A program made the translations under genes and the position numbers. A DNA stretch of 64,000 nucleotides from CAZBWP01 sp964630265 (GTDB lineage: Bacteria; Pseudomonadota; Alphaproteobacteria; Rhodospirillales; Defluviicoccaceae), in the NCBI GenBank assembly GCA_964630265.1, contig CAZVRW010000013.1, forward strand, positions 1 through 64,000, given 5' to 3'. Below, piece by piece: positions 8,441 through 16,146 of this stretch. The notes beneath the pieces are model-generated. The model had not been told where the DNA came from. It saw nothing but the letters and a program-made list of their open reading frames with translations, and made no database searches. Each line of letters opens with the position of its first letter. Position 1 is the first letter of the stretch.

Positions 8441-8881
8441 TCAGCCGGTATCCAGCGGCGGCGACGCATCCTGCGGGGCCTCGGCCTCGTCCTCGTCGAG
8501 CAACGAGTCGCTCAGCGGCGTGCGGTACAGCAGGAAATGAATATAGCGGACCTTGCGGCCGAACAGGTTGGCGAAGAACTCCTTGGCGACACGCCGCGCC
8601 GCGGTGAGGCGATGGCCGCCGTCGACGACCACCCAGCGGCCGCGACGGCCGAGGCGGACGATCACCGGCTCGAAGCTCGTGTAGCCCTTATGGCGGATCG
8701 ACCGCATGACCCGTCGCAGGCGCGGGCTGTCGCTGCGCTCCGCATTCTTCAGCGGCAGCAGATCAAGTGCTTCGATCGGCACGTCGATTTCGGCCATGTC
8801 GTCGACGAAGACGATTTTTTCCAGGTCTTCGGGGCGTTCGACCCGTTGTCGGGCCGGAAACCTTGAGGCTGCCATCGTCAT
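8441..8881 (-). CDS. ParB/Srx-like domain protein
   Basis: 146-residue protein with a ParB N-terminal-like domain. The signature GRWVVVDGGHRLTAARR (about residues 83-99) matches the nucleotide-binding/nuclease-like core of the ParB/sulfiredoxin superfamily. An acidic tail follows. It lacks the helix-turn-helix and dimer domains of chromosome-partitioning ParB, so it is not a segregation protein. The function of such stand-alone domains is unknown. It lies upstream of the TAXI receptor on the same strand (99 bases apart) and downstream of mobB; neither context explains it. The start could be the ATG at 8881 or 8875. Confidence 0.7.
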   Translation of the reverse strand: MTMAASRFPARQRVERPEDLEKIVFVDDMAEIDVPIEALDLLPLKNAERSDSPRLRRVMRSIRHKGYTSFEPVIVRLGRRGRWVVVDGGHRLTAARRVAKEFFANLFGRKVRYIHFLLYRTPLSDSLLDEDEAEAPQDASPPLDTG

Positions 8882-8951
8882 CCCGCCGTCGCACCCGTGC
8901 GCACCACACCCTTGGTCGATGCCCTGGCGGGCGCCGCCCGGCCGTCTCCGG

Positions 8952-9455
8952 TCAGCCTGACGGTCCCCGGCAGTGGGTGACGATAAAAGTGGCGATCTGC
9001 ATCGGGTCGTTGAGGTCGAGCAGCGGCACCGGCGCCTTGGCGATCACCTGGTCGCTGGCGATCGCGACGATCGTCGGATCGTCGACGGCGAGCAGCGGCC
9101 GGCCAAGGCTCGGGCGATGCACTTCGATCTTGTCGTGGCGCAACGTCTTGAAGCCCTCGGCGATCACCAGGTCCACCGGCGCCAACCGGGCGAGCAGCGC
9201 CTCGGGCGTGGGTTCCGGTGTGCCGCGAAGCTCGTGGATCAGCGTCCAACGGCTCGGCGAGACCAACACCACCTCCGTCGCCCCGGCCGAGCGATGGCGA
9301 TAGCTGTCCTTGCCCGGCCGATCCAGGTCGACCGCGTGGTGGGTGTGCTTGATGGTGGAGACGCGGAGGCCGCGGGCCCGCAGCGCCGGCACCAGGGCCT
9401 CCACGAGCATGGTCTTGCCGCTGCCACTCCAGCCGGCAACGCCGAACACCTTCAC
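8952..9455 (-). CDS. mobB: Molybdopterin-guanine dinucleotide biosynthesis adaptor MobB
   Basis: GTP-binding accessory protein that assists MobA in attaching GMP to molybdopterin. The 167-residue product has a P-loop GWSGSGKT (about residues 8-15), the conserved STIKHTHH segment (about 33-40) and the VIAEGFK motif (about 97-103), all typical of MobB. It starts with GTG at 9455, overlapping the mobA stop by four bases, so it is translationally coupled to mobA. The trio fdhD-mobA-mobB is transcribed together and suggests maturation of a molybdenum or tungsten enzyme of the formate dehydrogenase class, although no such enzyme is encoded in this window. Confidence 0.93.
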   Translation of the reverse strand: MKVFGVAGWSGSGKTMLVEALVPALRARGLRVSTIKHTHHAVDLDRPGKDSYRHRSAGATEVVLVSPSRWTLIHELRGTPEPTPEALLARLAPVDLVIAEGFKTLRHDKIEVHRPSLGRPLLAVDDPTIVAIASDQVIAKAPVPLLDLNDPMQIATFIVTHCRGPSG

Positions 9456-10096
9456 GGCTTCGCCTCGGCGGCGACCAGCGCGGCGGCCCGGTCCAGGTCC
9501 TCGGGCGCGTTGACGTTGAAGAACGGATCGATCGGATCGGCGGCAAAGTTCACGGCGGCCACCGTATGGCGCGCGGTCCAGGTGTCGATCTTGTGGATCC
9601 CCTCCTCGACCAGCGCCGCGCGCAGGGCATCGGCGAGGTCTACCGGCCAAAGCGCGAACACCGGATGCGTCCGCCCGGCCGAGGCGGCGCAGGCGATGTC
9701 GGCGCCCGCCGCCACCGCCTGCCGCAGGCGGGCCACGAAATCCAGCGGCACCAGCGGCGTGTCCGTGGCGAAGCTGGCGACCCAGCGGCAGGCCGGCAGC
9801 AGCGCCTGTGCCCACAGGAGACCGGACAGGATGCCGGCGAGCGGCCCCGCGAAATCGGGGACCACGTCGGCGACCACCGGCAGGCCGAACCGGGCGAAGC
9901 GCGAGGCATTCCCGTTGGCGTTCAACACCAGCCGGTCGACCTGCGGCGCCGCCCGGGCGATGACGTGGTCCAGCAGCGTCAGCGAACCCAGCGGCAGCAG
10001 GCACTTGTCGCCGCCGCCCATACGCCGCGCCCGACCGCCAGCGAGCAGCACGCCGACGACGGGTCCGGCGCCTTCGGCTCGAGGCTCAGAGGCCAT
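9452..10096 (-). CDS. mobA: Molybdenum cofactor guanylyltransferase MobA
   Basis: Transfers GMP from GTP to molybdopterin, producing the guanine dinucleotide cofactor used by DMSO-reductase-family enzymes. About 214 residues. The N-terminal nucleotide-binding signature is LLAGGRARRMGGGDKCLLPL, and a metal-binding Asp sits in SFATDTPLVP. The gene overlaps the fdhD stop (at 10086) by 11 bases and mobB by four, indicating a tight operon. A GTG at 10126 would add ten residues; I prefer the ATG at 10096 because the family begins close to the nucleotide-binding strand. Confidence 0.93.
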   Translation of the reverse strand: MASEPRAEGAGPVVGVLLAGGRARRMGGGDKCLLPLGSLTLLDHVIARAAPQVDRLVLNANGNASRFARFGLPVVADVVPDFAGPLAGILSGLLWAQALLPACRWVASFATDTPLVPLDFVARLRQAVAAGADIACAASAGRTHPVFALWPVDLADALRAALVEEGIHKIDTWTARHTVAAVNFAADPIDPFFNVNAPEDLDRAAALVAAEAKP

Positions 10097-10967
10097 GGTC
10101 GGGCCGCCCGCCCTTGCGCTGGGCACTCACCGGCTCGTCGTCGGTGGCCAAGTGGTTGGCGTCATGGACGATACGCTGCGCCCCGGCGAGGGCGATGAAC
10201 CGCCGCCCACGGGCACGGCCGATCAGGGTCAGGTCGGCGCGGCGCGCCAAATCGACTCCCCAGGCGGTGAAACCGGACCGCGAGATCAGGATCGGGATGC
10301 CCATCTGCACGGTCTTGATCACCATCTCGCTGGTCAACCGGCCTGTCGTGTAGAAGACCTTGCCGGCCGGCGCGATGCCGTTGAGAAACATGTAGCCGGC
10401 AATCTTGTCGACGGCGTTGTGGCGGCCGACGTCCTCCATAAACAGCAGCGGCCGATTGGCCTCGCACAAGACGCAGCCGTGGATGGCGCCGGCCGCCAGA
10501 TAGAGGCTCGGCATCGTGTTGATCTGCCGCGTCAGGGCATAAAGCCACGACGTACGCAGCTCGGCATACGGGTCCAGGCGCACCGTTTCGAACTTCTCCA
10601 TGACGTCGCCGAACACCGTGCCCTGGGCGCAGCCGGAGGTCAGCACCTTCTTGCCGAGTTTGGCTTCGTAGTCGGTCTGCCGCGCGGTGCGGACGACGAC
10701 GGTCTCGATCTCGTCGTCGAAATCGACGCCGGTGATCTCGTCGTCCGCCTTCAGCATGTTCTGATTGAGCAGATAGCCGACCGCCAGATACTCCGGATAG
10801 TCGCCGATGGTCATCATGGTGACGATCTCGCGGCCGTTGAGGAACAAGGTGAGCGGCCGCTCCATGATCACCCGCGTGTCCACTGCCTGGCCGTCCTGAT
10901 CGACGCCGGAGAGCGATGTGGACAGTCGCGGATGGTCGGGATCGGGCACGACCCAAGGTCGGTTCAT
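10086..10967 (-). CDS. fdhD: Formate dehydrogenase accessory sulfurtransferase FdhD
   Basis: FdhD transfers sulfur from a cysteine desulfurase to the molybdenum cofactor of formate dehydrogenase. About 293 residues with the family blocks ERPLTLFLNGREIVTMM, YLAVGYLLNQ, the catalytic-loop cysteine in TSGCAQGT (Cys113), and LFMEDVGRHNAVDKI. E. coli FdhD has two cysteines in this loop; here only the first is kept, as in many non-enteric homologues. The start at 10967 has an excellent GGAAGGAAA ribosome site. It is first in the fdhD-mobA-mobB operon and divergent from the WD40-cytochrome gene. Confidence 0.95.
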   Translation of the reverse strand: MNRPWVVPDPDHPRLSTSLSGVDQDGQAVDTRVIMERPLTLFLNGREIVTMMTIGDYPEYLAVGYLLNQNMLKADDEITGVDFDDEIETVVVRTARQTDYEAKLGKKVLTSGCAQGTVFGDVMEKFETVRLDPYAELRTSWLYALTRQINTMPSLYLAAGAIHGCVLCEANRPLLFMEDVGRHNAVDKIAGYMFLNGIAPAGKVFYTTGRLTSEMVIKTVQMGIPILISRSGFTAWGVDLARRADLTLIGRARGRRFIALAGAQRIVHDANHLATDDEPVSAQRKGGRPDHGL

Positions 10968-11244
10968 AGCGTTTCCTTCCGGTGGATCGATTTCGGCGAT
11001 GGATGGAAGCCGTCCGCCAGCATCGAACCATTGACCTGCCAAGGTGCCCAGCTTGGCGGTCCGCCGCAAGCGCCGGGTGGCGTCCCGCCCGCGCCGGCGC
11101 GCCAACGGGTGGCGCCTCGGGCTTCGGGCTTCGGACTTGGGGCTTGCGTCGTCGGCGCGGCCGCTGCGTAATTCGTCAGCGACGGTCGGCACCGCTCCGG
11201 CACCCGGCCGGAGCCAAAGCCAACCCGAGCGGGGGAGGAGTGCC

Positions 11245-12600
11245 ATGTGCTTCGCCCGAAAGCGCGACGACTGGCGCTGGCGCGGGGCCGCGACGGCCTT
11301 GGTTCTCGGCGCCGCACTTGGGGCCGGCGTTGATCCGGCCGGCGCCGATTTCGTCGGCCACGGCGGCATGGTCCGCGATGTCGCTATTTTCATCGACGGC
11401 GCGCGCATCGCCACCGCCGGCTTCGACTATACGGTCCGCGTCTGGGACGTCCTGGAGCAACGGGAGCAGGCGTTGCTGTCCGACCACGACGGCCCGGTCA
11501 ACGCTGTTGCCCTGTTGGACGATGGCAGGACGGTGATCAGCGCCGGCGATGACGGCGTCATCCGCGTCTGGGACTCCGCCACCGGCGATGTCCGAATGCG
11601 GCTCCCGGGGCATGCCGGCAAGGTCGTCGACCTTGCCGTCGCCCCCGACGGTGCGGCCGTGGCCAGCGCCGGCTGGGACGGCACCGTCCGCCTGTGGTCG
11701 CTCGCCGACGGCAGGGAGCGCCAACGCTTCGACCACGACGCGGCGCTCAACGCCGTCACCTTTACGGATACCGGCGCGCGCCTCGCCGCCGGCGACCGCG
11801 ACGGCCGGATCACCATCTGGCAGACCGAGACGGGAGCGCGCGTCGAGGCCTTCCAGGCCCACCCCATGGGGATCACCGCGCTCGCCTGGAACGGCGTGCA
11901 GCTCTTGTCGGCCGGCATCGACGGCACCATCCGGCTGTGGCCGGTCGGCCGGCGGAGCGATCCGCACACTTTTGAAGGACATGATGGCCCGGTTCTCGAT
12001 GCCGCCTTCGCGGCGGACGGACGGATCGTTAGCGCCGGCCGCGATGGCCAGATCGGCATCTGGTCGTTGCAGGCCGACCATCCGGTGAACTGGATCGATG
12101 CCCATGCCGGCCCCGTCTGGAGTGTCGCGGTGACCGTCGACGGCCGCTTCGCGGTATCTGGCGGGTCGGACGGCACGGTGCGGATCTGGCACCTGGACAG
12201 CGGCAGCCGCATCGGCGCGCCGCCAGAAGGCGCGGCAGCGGGCGAAGCCGATCGGCCGGAACCGTGGCTGACGAGCATCCACCCCGGCGCCCGCCTGTAT
12301 CGCGCCTGCGCCATTTGCCACGCGCTGACCCCCGACGCGTTGCGGCGCTCGGGGCCGCATTTCGCCGGGCTGTTCGGGCGGCGTGCCGGCGTGGTGGCGG
12401 ACTACCCCTACTCCGACGCGCTGCGCCACGCTGACATCGTCTGGTCCGAGGCGACCTTGCGGGCCCTGTTCGAGCAGGGGCCGGACGCCTTCCTCCCCGG
12501 CACCAAGATGCCGCTGCAACGCATCGCCGATCCCGAGGCGTTGGGACACCTCATCGACTACTTGCGTCTGCTCACCGTCGGTGGCCACAATGACGGTTGA
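11245..12600 (+). CDS. Exported WD40 beta-propeller fused to c-type cytochrome
   Basis: 451-residue periplasmic protein. A signal peptide (about 12-33) leads into about seven WD40 blades (about 35-335) with repeated VRVWD, IRVWD, VRLWS and IRLWP ends, followed by a class I cytochrome c domain. The heme motif CAICH is at about residues 355-359 and a likely axial methionine lies in GTKMPL (about 422). The start at 11245 follows GGGGGAGGAG. Such fusions may serve as periplasmic electron carriers docked through the propeller. Shortly downstream (from 13223) are two redox subunits of a molybdenum hydroxylase, which could be a partner, although a separate opposite-strand gene lies between. A small membrane protein gene follows 22 bases later. 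Confidence 0.85.
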   Translation: MCFARKRDDWRWRGAATALVLGAALGAGVDPAGADFVGHGGMVRDVAIFIDGARIATAGFDYTVRVWDVLEQREQALLSDHDGPVNAVALLDDGRTVISAGDDGVIRVWDSATGDVRMRLPGHAGKVVDLAVAPDGAAVASAGWDGTVRLWSLADGRERQRFDHDAALNAVTFTDTGARLAAGDRDGRITIWQTETGARVEAFQAHPMGITALAWNGVQLLSAGIDGTIRLWPVGRRSDPHTFEGHDGPVLDAAFAADGRIVSAGRDGQIGIWSLQADHPVNWIDAHAGPVWSVAVTVDGRFAVSGGSDGTVRIWHLDSGSRIGAPPEGAAAGEADRPEPWLTSIHPGARLYRACAICHALTPDALRRSGPHFAGLFGRRAGVVADYPYSDALRHADIVWSEATLRALFEQGPDAFLPGTKMPLQRIADPEALGHLIDYLRLLTVGGHNDG

Positions 12601-12622
12601 GTTGGGACAGGAGAGAACCGCC

Positions 12623-12772
12623 ATGAAAGCGATGTGGGCCGCCTTTGCCGCCATCATCGTGATCGCCGTCGCCGCAAGTATCGTCCTCGATCGGCTGGAC
12701 TTCAGCAGCAGCGATCGCTTTTCGGCGCCCAGTGCGCGGCCGCCGGCGACAATGGGCGCGACGCCGCTCTGA
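12623..12772 (+). CDS. Small single-span membrane protein (49 aa)
   Basis: 49-residue product with one transmembrane helix (WAAFAAIIVIAVAASIVL, about 5-22) and a short polar tail. It has a good ribosome site (ACAGGAGAG) and lies 22 bases after the WD40-cytochrome gene, so the two are probably cotranscribed. Function is unknown; it may anchor or assist the periplasmic cytochrome. The short length lowers certainty, but the hydrophobic pattern and ribosome site support a real gene. Confidence 0.6.
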   Translation: MKAMWAAFAAIIVIAVAASIVLDRLDFSSSDRFSAPSARPPATMGATPL

Positions 12773-12782
12773 TGGCTGCGGC

Positions 12783-13076
12783 CTAAGCGTCCGGATCTCG
12801 GCCGCGCAGCGCGCGGACGTCGGCCAGCGTCGCAACGACCAGATCGAGCAGATAACCGGCCCCCAGCTGCCGCACCAGGGTCTCGATGACCACGAGGCGG
12901 GCCTCCACGTCCGCCATATCCCGCGCCGGCGTCGACAGCAGCCGCTCCTGCAGGTCGGCGACGCGGCATTCGAGGTTGCCGCGCGCACCGGCACCAGGAT
13001 CCTCCAGCGCCGCCGTCGCCTGCGCCAGTTCCTTCGCCAGCCGTTCGGTCTTCGTCGTCGGTTTGTCGTCGCCCAT
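12783..13076 (-). CDS. Small helical protein of unknown function
   Basis: 97-residue, charge-rich, largely helical product with no recognised domain, signal or membrane segment. Residues about 10-50 have a heptad-like pattern (LAKELAQATAALED, VADLQERLL) that could form a coiled coil, followed by a more hydrophobic helix (LLDLVVATLADVRAL). A possible AGGAG ribosome site lies about 12 bases upstream. It ends 10 bases from the convergent small membrane gene. Codon use looks natural and no better frame covers this stretch. Confidence 0.55.
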   Translation of the reverse strand: MGDDKPTTKTERLAKELAQATAALEDPGAGARGNLECRVADLQERLLSTPARDMADVEARLVVIETLVRQLGAGYLLDLVVATLADVRALRGRDPDA

Positions 13077-13222
13077 GGCCGGGCTCCATCTCCTGACGGT
13101 CGGTCGCCGCTTCCTTTTACGCCAGCCGCGCGGCGAGCAGAAGCAGCAAGCGAACTTGACTCCCGTCGCGCCCGCTTCGACACTCGGCGCGTGGCAGGCG
13201 ACCTGCGGGACGGCACGACGCT

Positions 13223-13762
13223 ATGACGACGATCCCCGTGACGACGATCCCCGTGACCATGACCGTCACCACGACCGTGAACGGCACCGCGGTGACGGCG
13301 CAGGTGGAGCCCCGCCTGCTGCTCGTCGACTTCCTGCGCGATCACCTGGGTCTGACCGGAACCCACACCGGTTGCGACACCAGCCAGTGCGGGGCGTGTG
13401 TCGTCCTTGTCGACGGCCGCAGCGTCAAGAGCTGCACCATGTTGGCGGCGCAGGCGGAGGGTGCCCGCGTGACAACCATCGAAGGTGTCGCCGACGACGA
13501 CACCACCATCGAACGTGTCGCCCACAGCGCCCGGCTGCATCCCATGCAGGCGGCGTTCCGCGAGCATCACGCCCTGCAGTGCGGCTTCTGCACGCCGGGC
13601 ATGGTGATGAGCGCCCTCGACCTGGCGGCGCGCGATCCGGCACCGGACGACGCCACGATCCGCACGTGGCTCAAAGGCAATCTCTGCCGCTGCACCGGCT
13701 ACCAGAGCATCGTCGCTGCCATCGCCGCCGGCGCCCGCGCCACCGCGGCGCGCCGAGGCTGA
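13223..13762 (+). CDS. 2Fe-2S subunit of molybdenum hydroxylase (CoxS-like)
   Basis: Iron-sulfur subunit of the xanthine oxidase/CO dehydrogenase family. It carries two [2Fe-2S] clusters that pass electrons from the Mo site to FAD. All eight cluster cysteines are present: the plant ferredoxin set in GCDTSQCGAC plus KSC, and the C-terminal set in QCGFCTPG and LCRCTG. 179 residues from the first ATG; an internal ATG at 13259 is an equally good start because the first 12 residues come from a 15-bp tandem duplication (ACGACGATCCCCGTG twice). It sits 14 bases upstream of the FAD subunit. The catalytic large subunit, normally adjacent, is absent from this window. Confidence 0.9.
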   Translation: MTTIPVTTIPVTMTVTTTVNGTAVTAQVEPRLLLVDFLRDHLGLTGTHTGCDTSQCGACVVLVDGRSVKSCTMLAAQAEGARVTTIEGVADDDTTIERVAHSARLHPMQAAFREHHALQCGFCTPGMVMSALDLAARDPAPDDATIRTWLKGNLCRCTGYQSIVAAIAAGARATAARRG

Positions 13763-13776
13763 CCGGTAGCCGCGCC

Positions 13777-14595
13777 ATGCAGCCGTTGCGACTGCATCGA
13801 CCGGGCTCCATCGACGCGGCCATCGCGACCTTCGCGGCGGCCGAGCGGGGCGCCTATCTGGCCGGCGGTGTCAGCCTCGTGCTGCTGCTGAAGGCCGGTC
13901 ATGCGGCGCCCACCGATGTCGTCGATCTGAGCCGGCTGGACACGCTCCGCGGCATTGCGATGAATGGCGATCGCGTGCGCATCGGGGCCTTGGTCACCCA
14001 CGATGCCCTGGCGACCGCGCCCGAGGTTTGCCGACGCCTGCCGGCGCTGGCCGATCTGGCGGCGCGGGTCGGCGATCCACAGGTTCGCAACCGCGGCACC
14101 GTCGGCGGTGCCGTCGTCACCAACGATCCCGCCGGCGACTATCCGGCGGCGCTGGTGGCGCTCGATGCAAAGGTGCACACCGATCGCCGGACGCTCGCCG
14201 CCGAATCGTTCTTCATCGGCCGCTACCGGACGGCGCTGGCACCGGACGAGATCCTCACCGCCATCTCGGTGCCGGTGCCGCGGCGCGCCGCCTATGCGAA
14301 GGTCGAGCAGCCGGCGTCCCGGTACGCCCTGGTGGGGGTGATGGCGGCCGACCTGGACAGCGGCCCGCGGCTCGCCGCGGTCGGCGCTCGCCCCTCGGTG
14401 ATGCGCCTGCCCAGCCTCGAAGCGGCGCTTGCCGGGGCGTTCGCCCCCGAATCCCTCGCGGGCGCGGCGGTGGCGGCCGACGGCTTCCTCGACGACCACC
14501 GGGGCTCCGCCGCCTACCGGGCGCAGCTGGTCACCGTGCTGGCGCGCCGGGCCGTGGCTGCCGCCTGTCGACCGGCGCCGAACACCAAGCCGTGA
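13777..14595 (+). CDS. FAD-binding subunit of molybdenum hydroxylase (CoxM-like)
   Basis: Medium subunit of the xanthine dehydrogenase/CO dehydrogenase family, about 272 residues. It has two FAD-binding signatures, AGGVSLVLLLKAG (about 29-41) and NRGTVGGAVV (about 105-114), and the CO-dehydrogenase flavoprotein C-terminal domain. It follows the 2Fe-2S subunit gene closely and must be in the same operon. With no large molybdopterin subunit next to it, the enzyme's substrate cannot be predicted. A MocA-type cytidylyltransferase 0.7 kb downstream would make the cofactor form such an enzyme uses. Confidence 0.9.
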   Translation: MQPLRLHRPGSIDAAIATFAAAERGAYLAGGVSLVLLLKAGHAAPTDVVDLSRLDTLRGIAMNGDRVRIGALVTHDALATAPEVCRRLPALADLAARVGDPQVRNRGTVGGAVVTNDPAGDYPAALVALDAKVHTDRRTLAAESFFIGRYRTALAPDEILTAISVPVPRRAAYAKVEQPASRYALVGVMAADLDSGPRLAAVGARPSVMRLPSLEAALAGAFAPESLAGAAVAADGFLDDHRGSAAYRAQLVTVLARRAVAAACRPAPNTKP

Positions 14596-14674
14596 CATCC
14601 AACCGCCCGGCTTGAGCCGAGCCGGCGGCTGGGCTATCTCTGCTCCCAGATCACACGCCACCGAGGAGACCCTC

Positions 14675-15298
14675 ATGCTGGTCCGTACGCTCGCGTTCGC
14701 CGCCCTGTTCGTCGCGGCATCATCGGCCGAGGCCGCCGACGCCGACGGGCGTGCAGCGCCCAAGGGCTTTGGCCTTGCGACCTGTGAACAGTTCCTCGAA
14801 GCAGCCCGTCAACCGGACAACCAGAGCACGGTGCGGGCGATTGCCGAATGGGTGAACGGCTACCTCACCGCCTCCAACATCTACATGGACGAGACCTACG
14901 ACATTGCCCCCTGGCAGAACCCCGTGTACCTGCTCAACGTCTATGCCCGGTTGTGCCAGCAGCAGCCCGACCAGCGGTTCGTCGCCGTTGTCCACTTCGT
15001 CAACAACGCCCTGCGCGAGACCCGGTTGACCAAGCAGCAGGAGATGGTGACGGTGGAGGCCGGGGACCAGCGGATGGGCATTTACAAGGAAATTCTCAAG
15101 GACGTGCAGCAGTCCCTGATCGACAAAGGCTACCTCAAGGGCACCGCGGACGGCGCCTTTGGGCCGATGACGCGCACCGCGCTCGAGTCCTACCAGACCG
15201 CCCAGCAACTCAGCGTCACCGGGTTACCGGATTCGTTCACCGTCGAGCGGCTGCTGTTCGCTCCGCCGGCCGCGGAGCCGGCGCCTCAGGCGGAATGA
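14675..15298 (+). CDS. Periplasmic protein with peptidoglycan-binding domain
   Basis: 207-residue exported protein. The signal peptide (MLVRTLAFAALFVAASSAEA) is followed by a domain resembling the HdeA/Rap1a-type small periplasmic fold, with a conserved cysteine pair (TCEQFLEAA, YARLCQQQP) that probably forms a disulfide. The C-terminal domain (about 145-190) is a PG_binding_1 repeat with the usual LIDKGYLKGTADGAFGP and ALESYQ signature. It probably binds cell-wall peptidoglycan. The start has a CGAGGAGA ribosome site. Its 3' end overlaps the convergent mocA-like gene by 13 bases. No catalytic residues were seen. Confidence 0.75.
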   Translation: MLVRTLAFAALFVAASSAEAADADGRAAPKGFGLATCEQFLEAARQPDNQSTVRAIAEWVNGYLTASNIYMDETYDIAPWQNPVYLLNVYARLCQQQPDQRFVAVVHFVNNALRETRLTKQQEMVTVEAGDQRMGIYKEILKDVQQSLIDKGYLKGTADGAFGPMTRTALESYQTAQQLSVTGLPDSFTVERLLFAPPAAEPAPQAE

Positions 15299-15951
15299 CC
15301 GGCGGAGTCGTCCGGATCGCCGGCGGACTCGCCGGCCAACCGGCCGGCGGCGACACGGAGGTCGTGCGGCGTATCCACGTCGAATAGCACGCCGGCATCG
15401 TCCATCGCCACCCGCAGCACCTGCCCGGCGTGGCGCGCGAGCAGTGGCCGGGCGCCGGTGTCGCCCGCCAGGTCGCGCAGTTCCGAAAAGTATCGCGCCG
15501 GCCATAGCACCGGATTGCCGCGGCGTCCGGCAAACATCGGCACGCAGATCGGCCGCCTCGCGTCGGCCACGTACGCCGCGATCAGCCGGTCGATGTGCGC
15601 CGCGCGTACCAGCGGCGCATCGCCAAGCAGGACGACGGCGCCGGCAACACCGGCCGGCAGAGCCGCGACGCCGGCGCGGAGGGAGGTCGCGAGTCCCTGC
15701 TCGTACGTCGGATTCTCGACAAGCGTCACGGGTTGGGCACGGAGCAGCCGCGCCACCGACGCCGCCTGATGGCCGACGACGACGATCACCGGCCGCGCCA
15801 TTGAATCGCGCGCCGCCGCGACGGCGTAGTCAACCAGCGGCCGGCCGCAGAGGGGAGTCAGCAGCTTGCTCACGGCGCCCATGCGCCGCGACCGGCCGGC
15901 GGCGAGAACCACCGCCGCGATCCCCGGTTCGAGAACGTTGTTCCTGGACAC
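15286..15951 (-). CDS. Molybdenum cofactor cytidylyltransferase (MocA-like)
   Basis: NTP-transferase that probably attaches CMP to molybdopterin, giving the cytosine dinucleotide cofactor used by xanthine oxidase-family enzymes. About 221 residues with the nucleotide-binding motif LAAGRSRRMG, a GDAPLV metal-binding Asp and GRRGNPVLW, all typical of MocA/MobA-like proteins. I start at the GTG at 15951 because a GGAGG site lies seven bases upstream; an ATG at 16050 would add an unconserved leader. It lies beside the two orphan hydroxylase subunits but on the opposite strand. A role with other nucleotidyl acceptors cannot be excluded. Confidence 0.8.
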   Translation of the reverse strand: MSRNNVLEPGIAAVVLAAGRSRRMGAVSKLLTPLCGRPLVDYAVAAARDSMARPVIVVVGHQAASVARLLRAQPVTLVENPTYEQGLATSLRAGVAALPAGVAGAVVLLGDAPLVRAAHIDRLIAAYVADARRPICVPMFAGRRGNPVLWPARYFSELRDLAGDTGARPLLARHAGQVLRVAMDDAGVLFDVDTPHDLRVAAGRLAGESAGDPDDSAGHSA

Positions 15952-16050
15952 GGGCACACCTCCGCACGGCCCCGGCGCCCCGCGGCTGGAGCGCGCCGAT
16001 CCTGCCGCCGCGGGATGGCGCGGGGCAACCGTCCCGAAGCCCGATGGCAC

Positions 16051-16086
16051 AAAAAAAAACGCGGCCTCGGGGGTTCGAAGCCGCGT
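16051..16086 (-). terminator. Rho-independent terminator after 5'-nucleotidase gene
   Basis: On the minus strand a stem ACGCGGC/GCCGCGT (arms 16080-16086 and 16059-16065) is followed by a run of nine T. It lies 60 bases past the nucleotidase stop and is the clearest intrinsic terminator in the window. Confidence 0.9.
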
Positions 16087-16146
16087 CAGGATGGGTCGGT
16101 TGGCCGGATCGCGCCCGCGACCCGACCTTCGACGGAGAATGGCCGC

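Noticed and set aside
11176..13089. 637-residue minus-strand open frame across the WD40-cytochrome gene
   Set aside because: It is antisense to a gene with a signal peptide, WD40 blades and heme motif; its product has no recognisable domain and is Arg/Gly-rich as expected for a GC-rich shadow.
16065..16090. tRNA-like TPsiC segment (GGTTCGAA)
   Set aside because: No cloverleaf around it; it is the loop of the intrinsic terminator.
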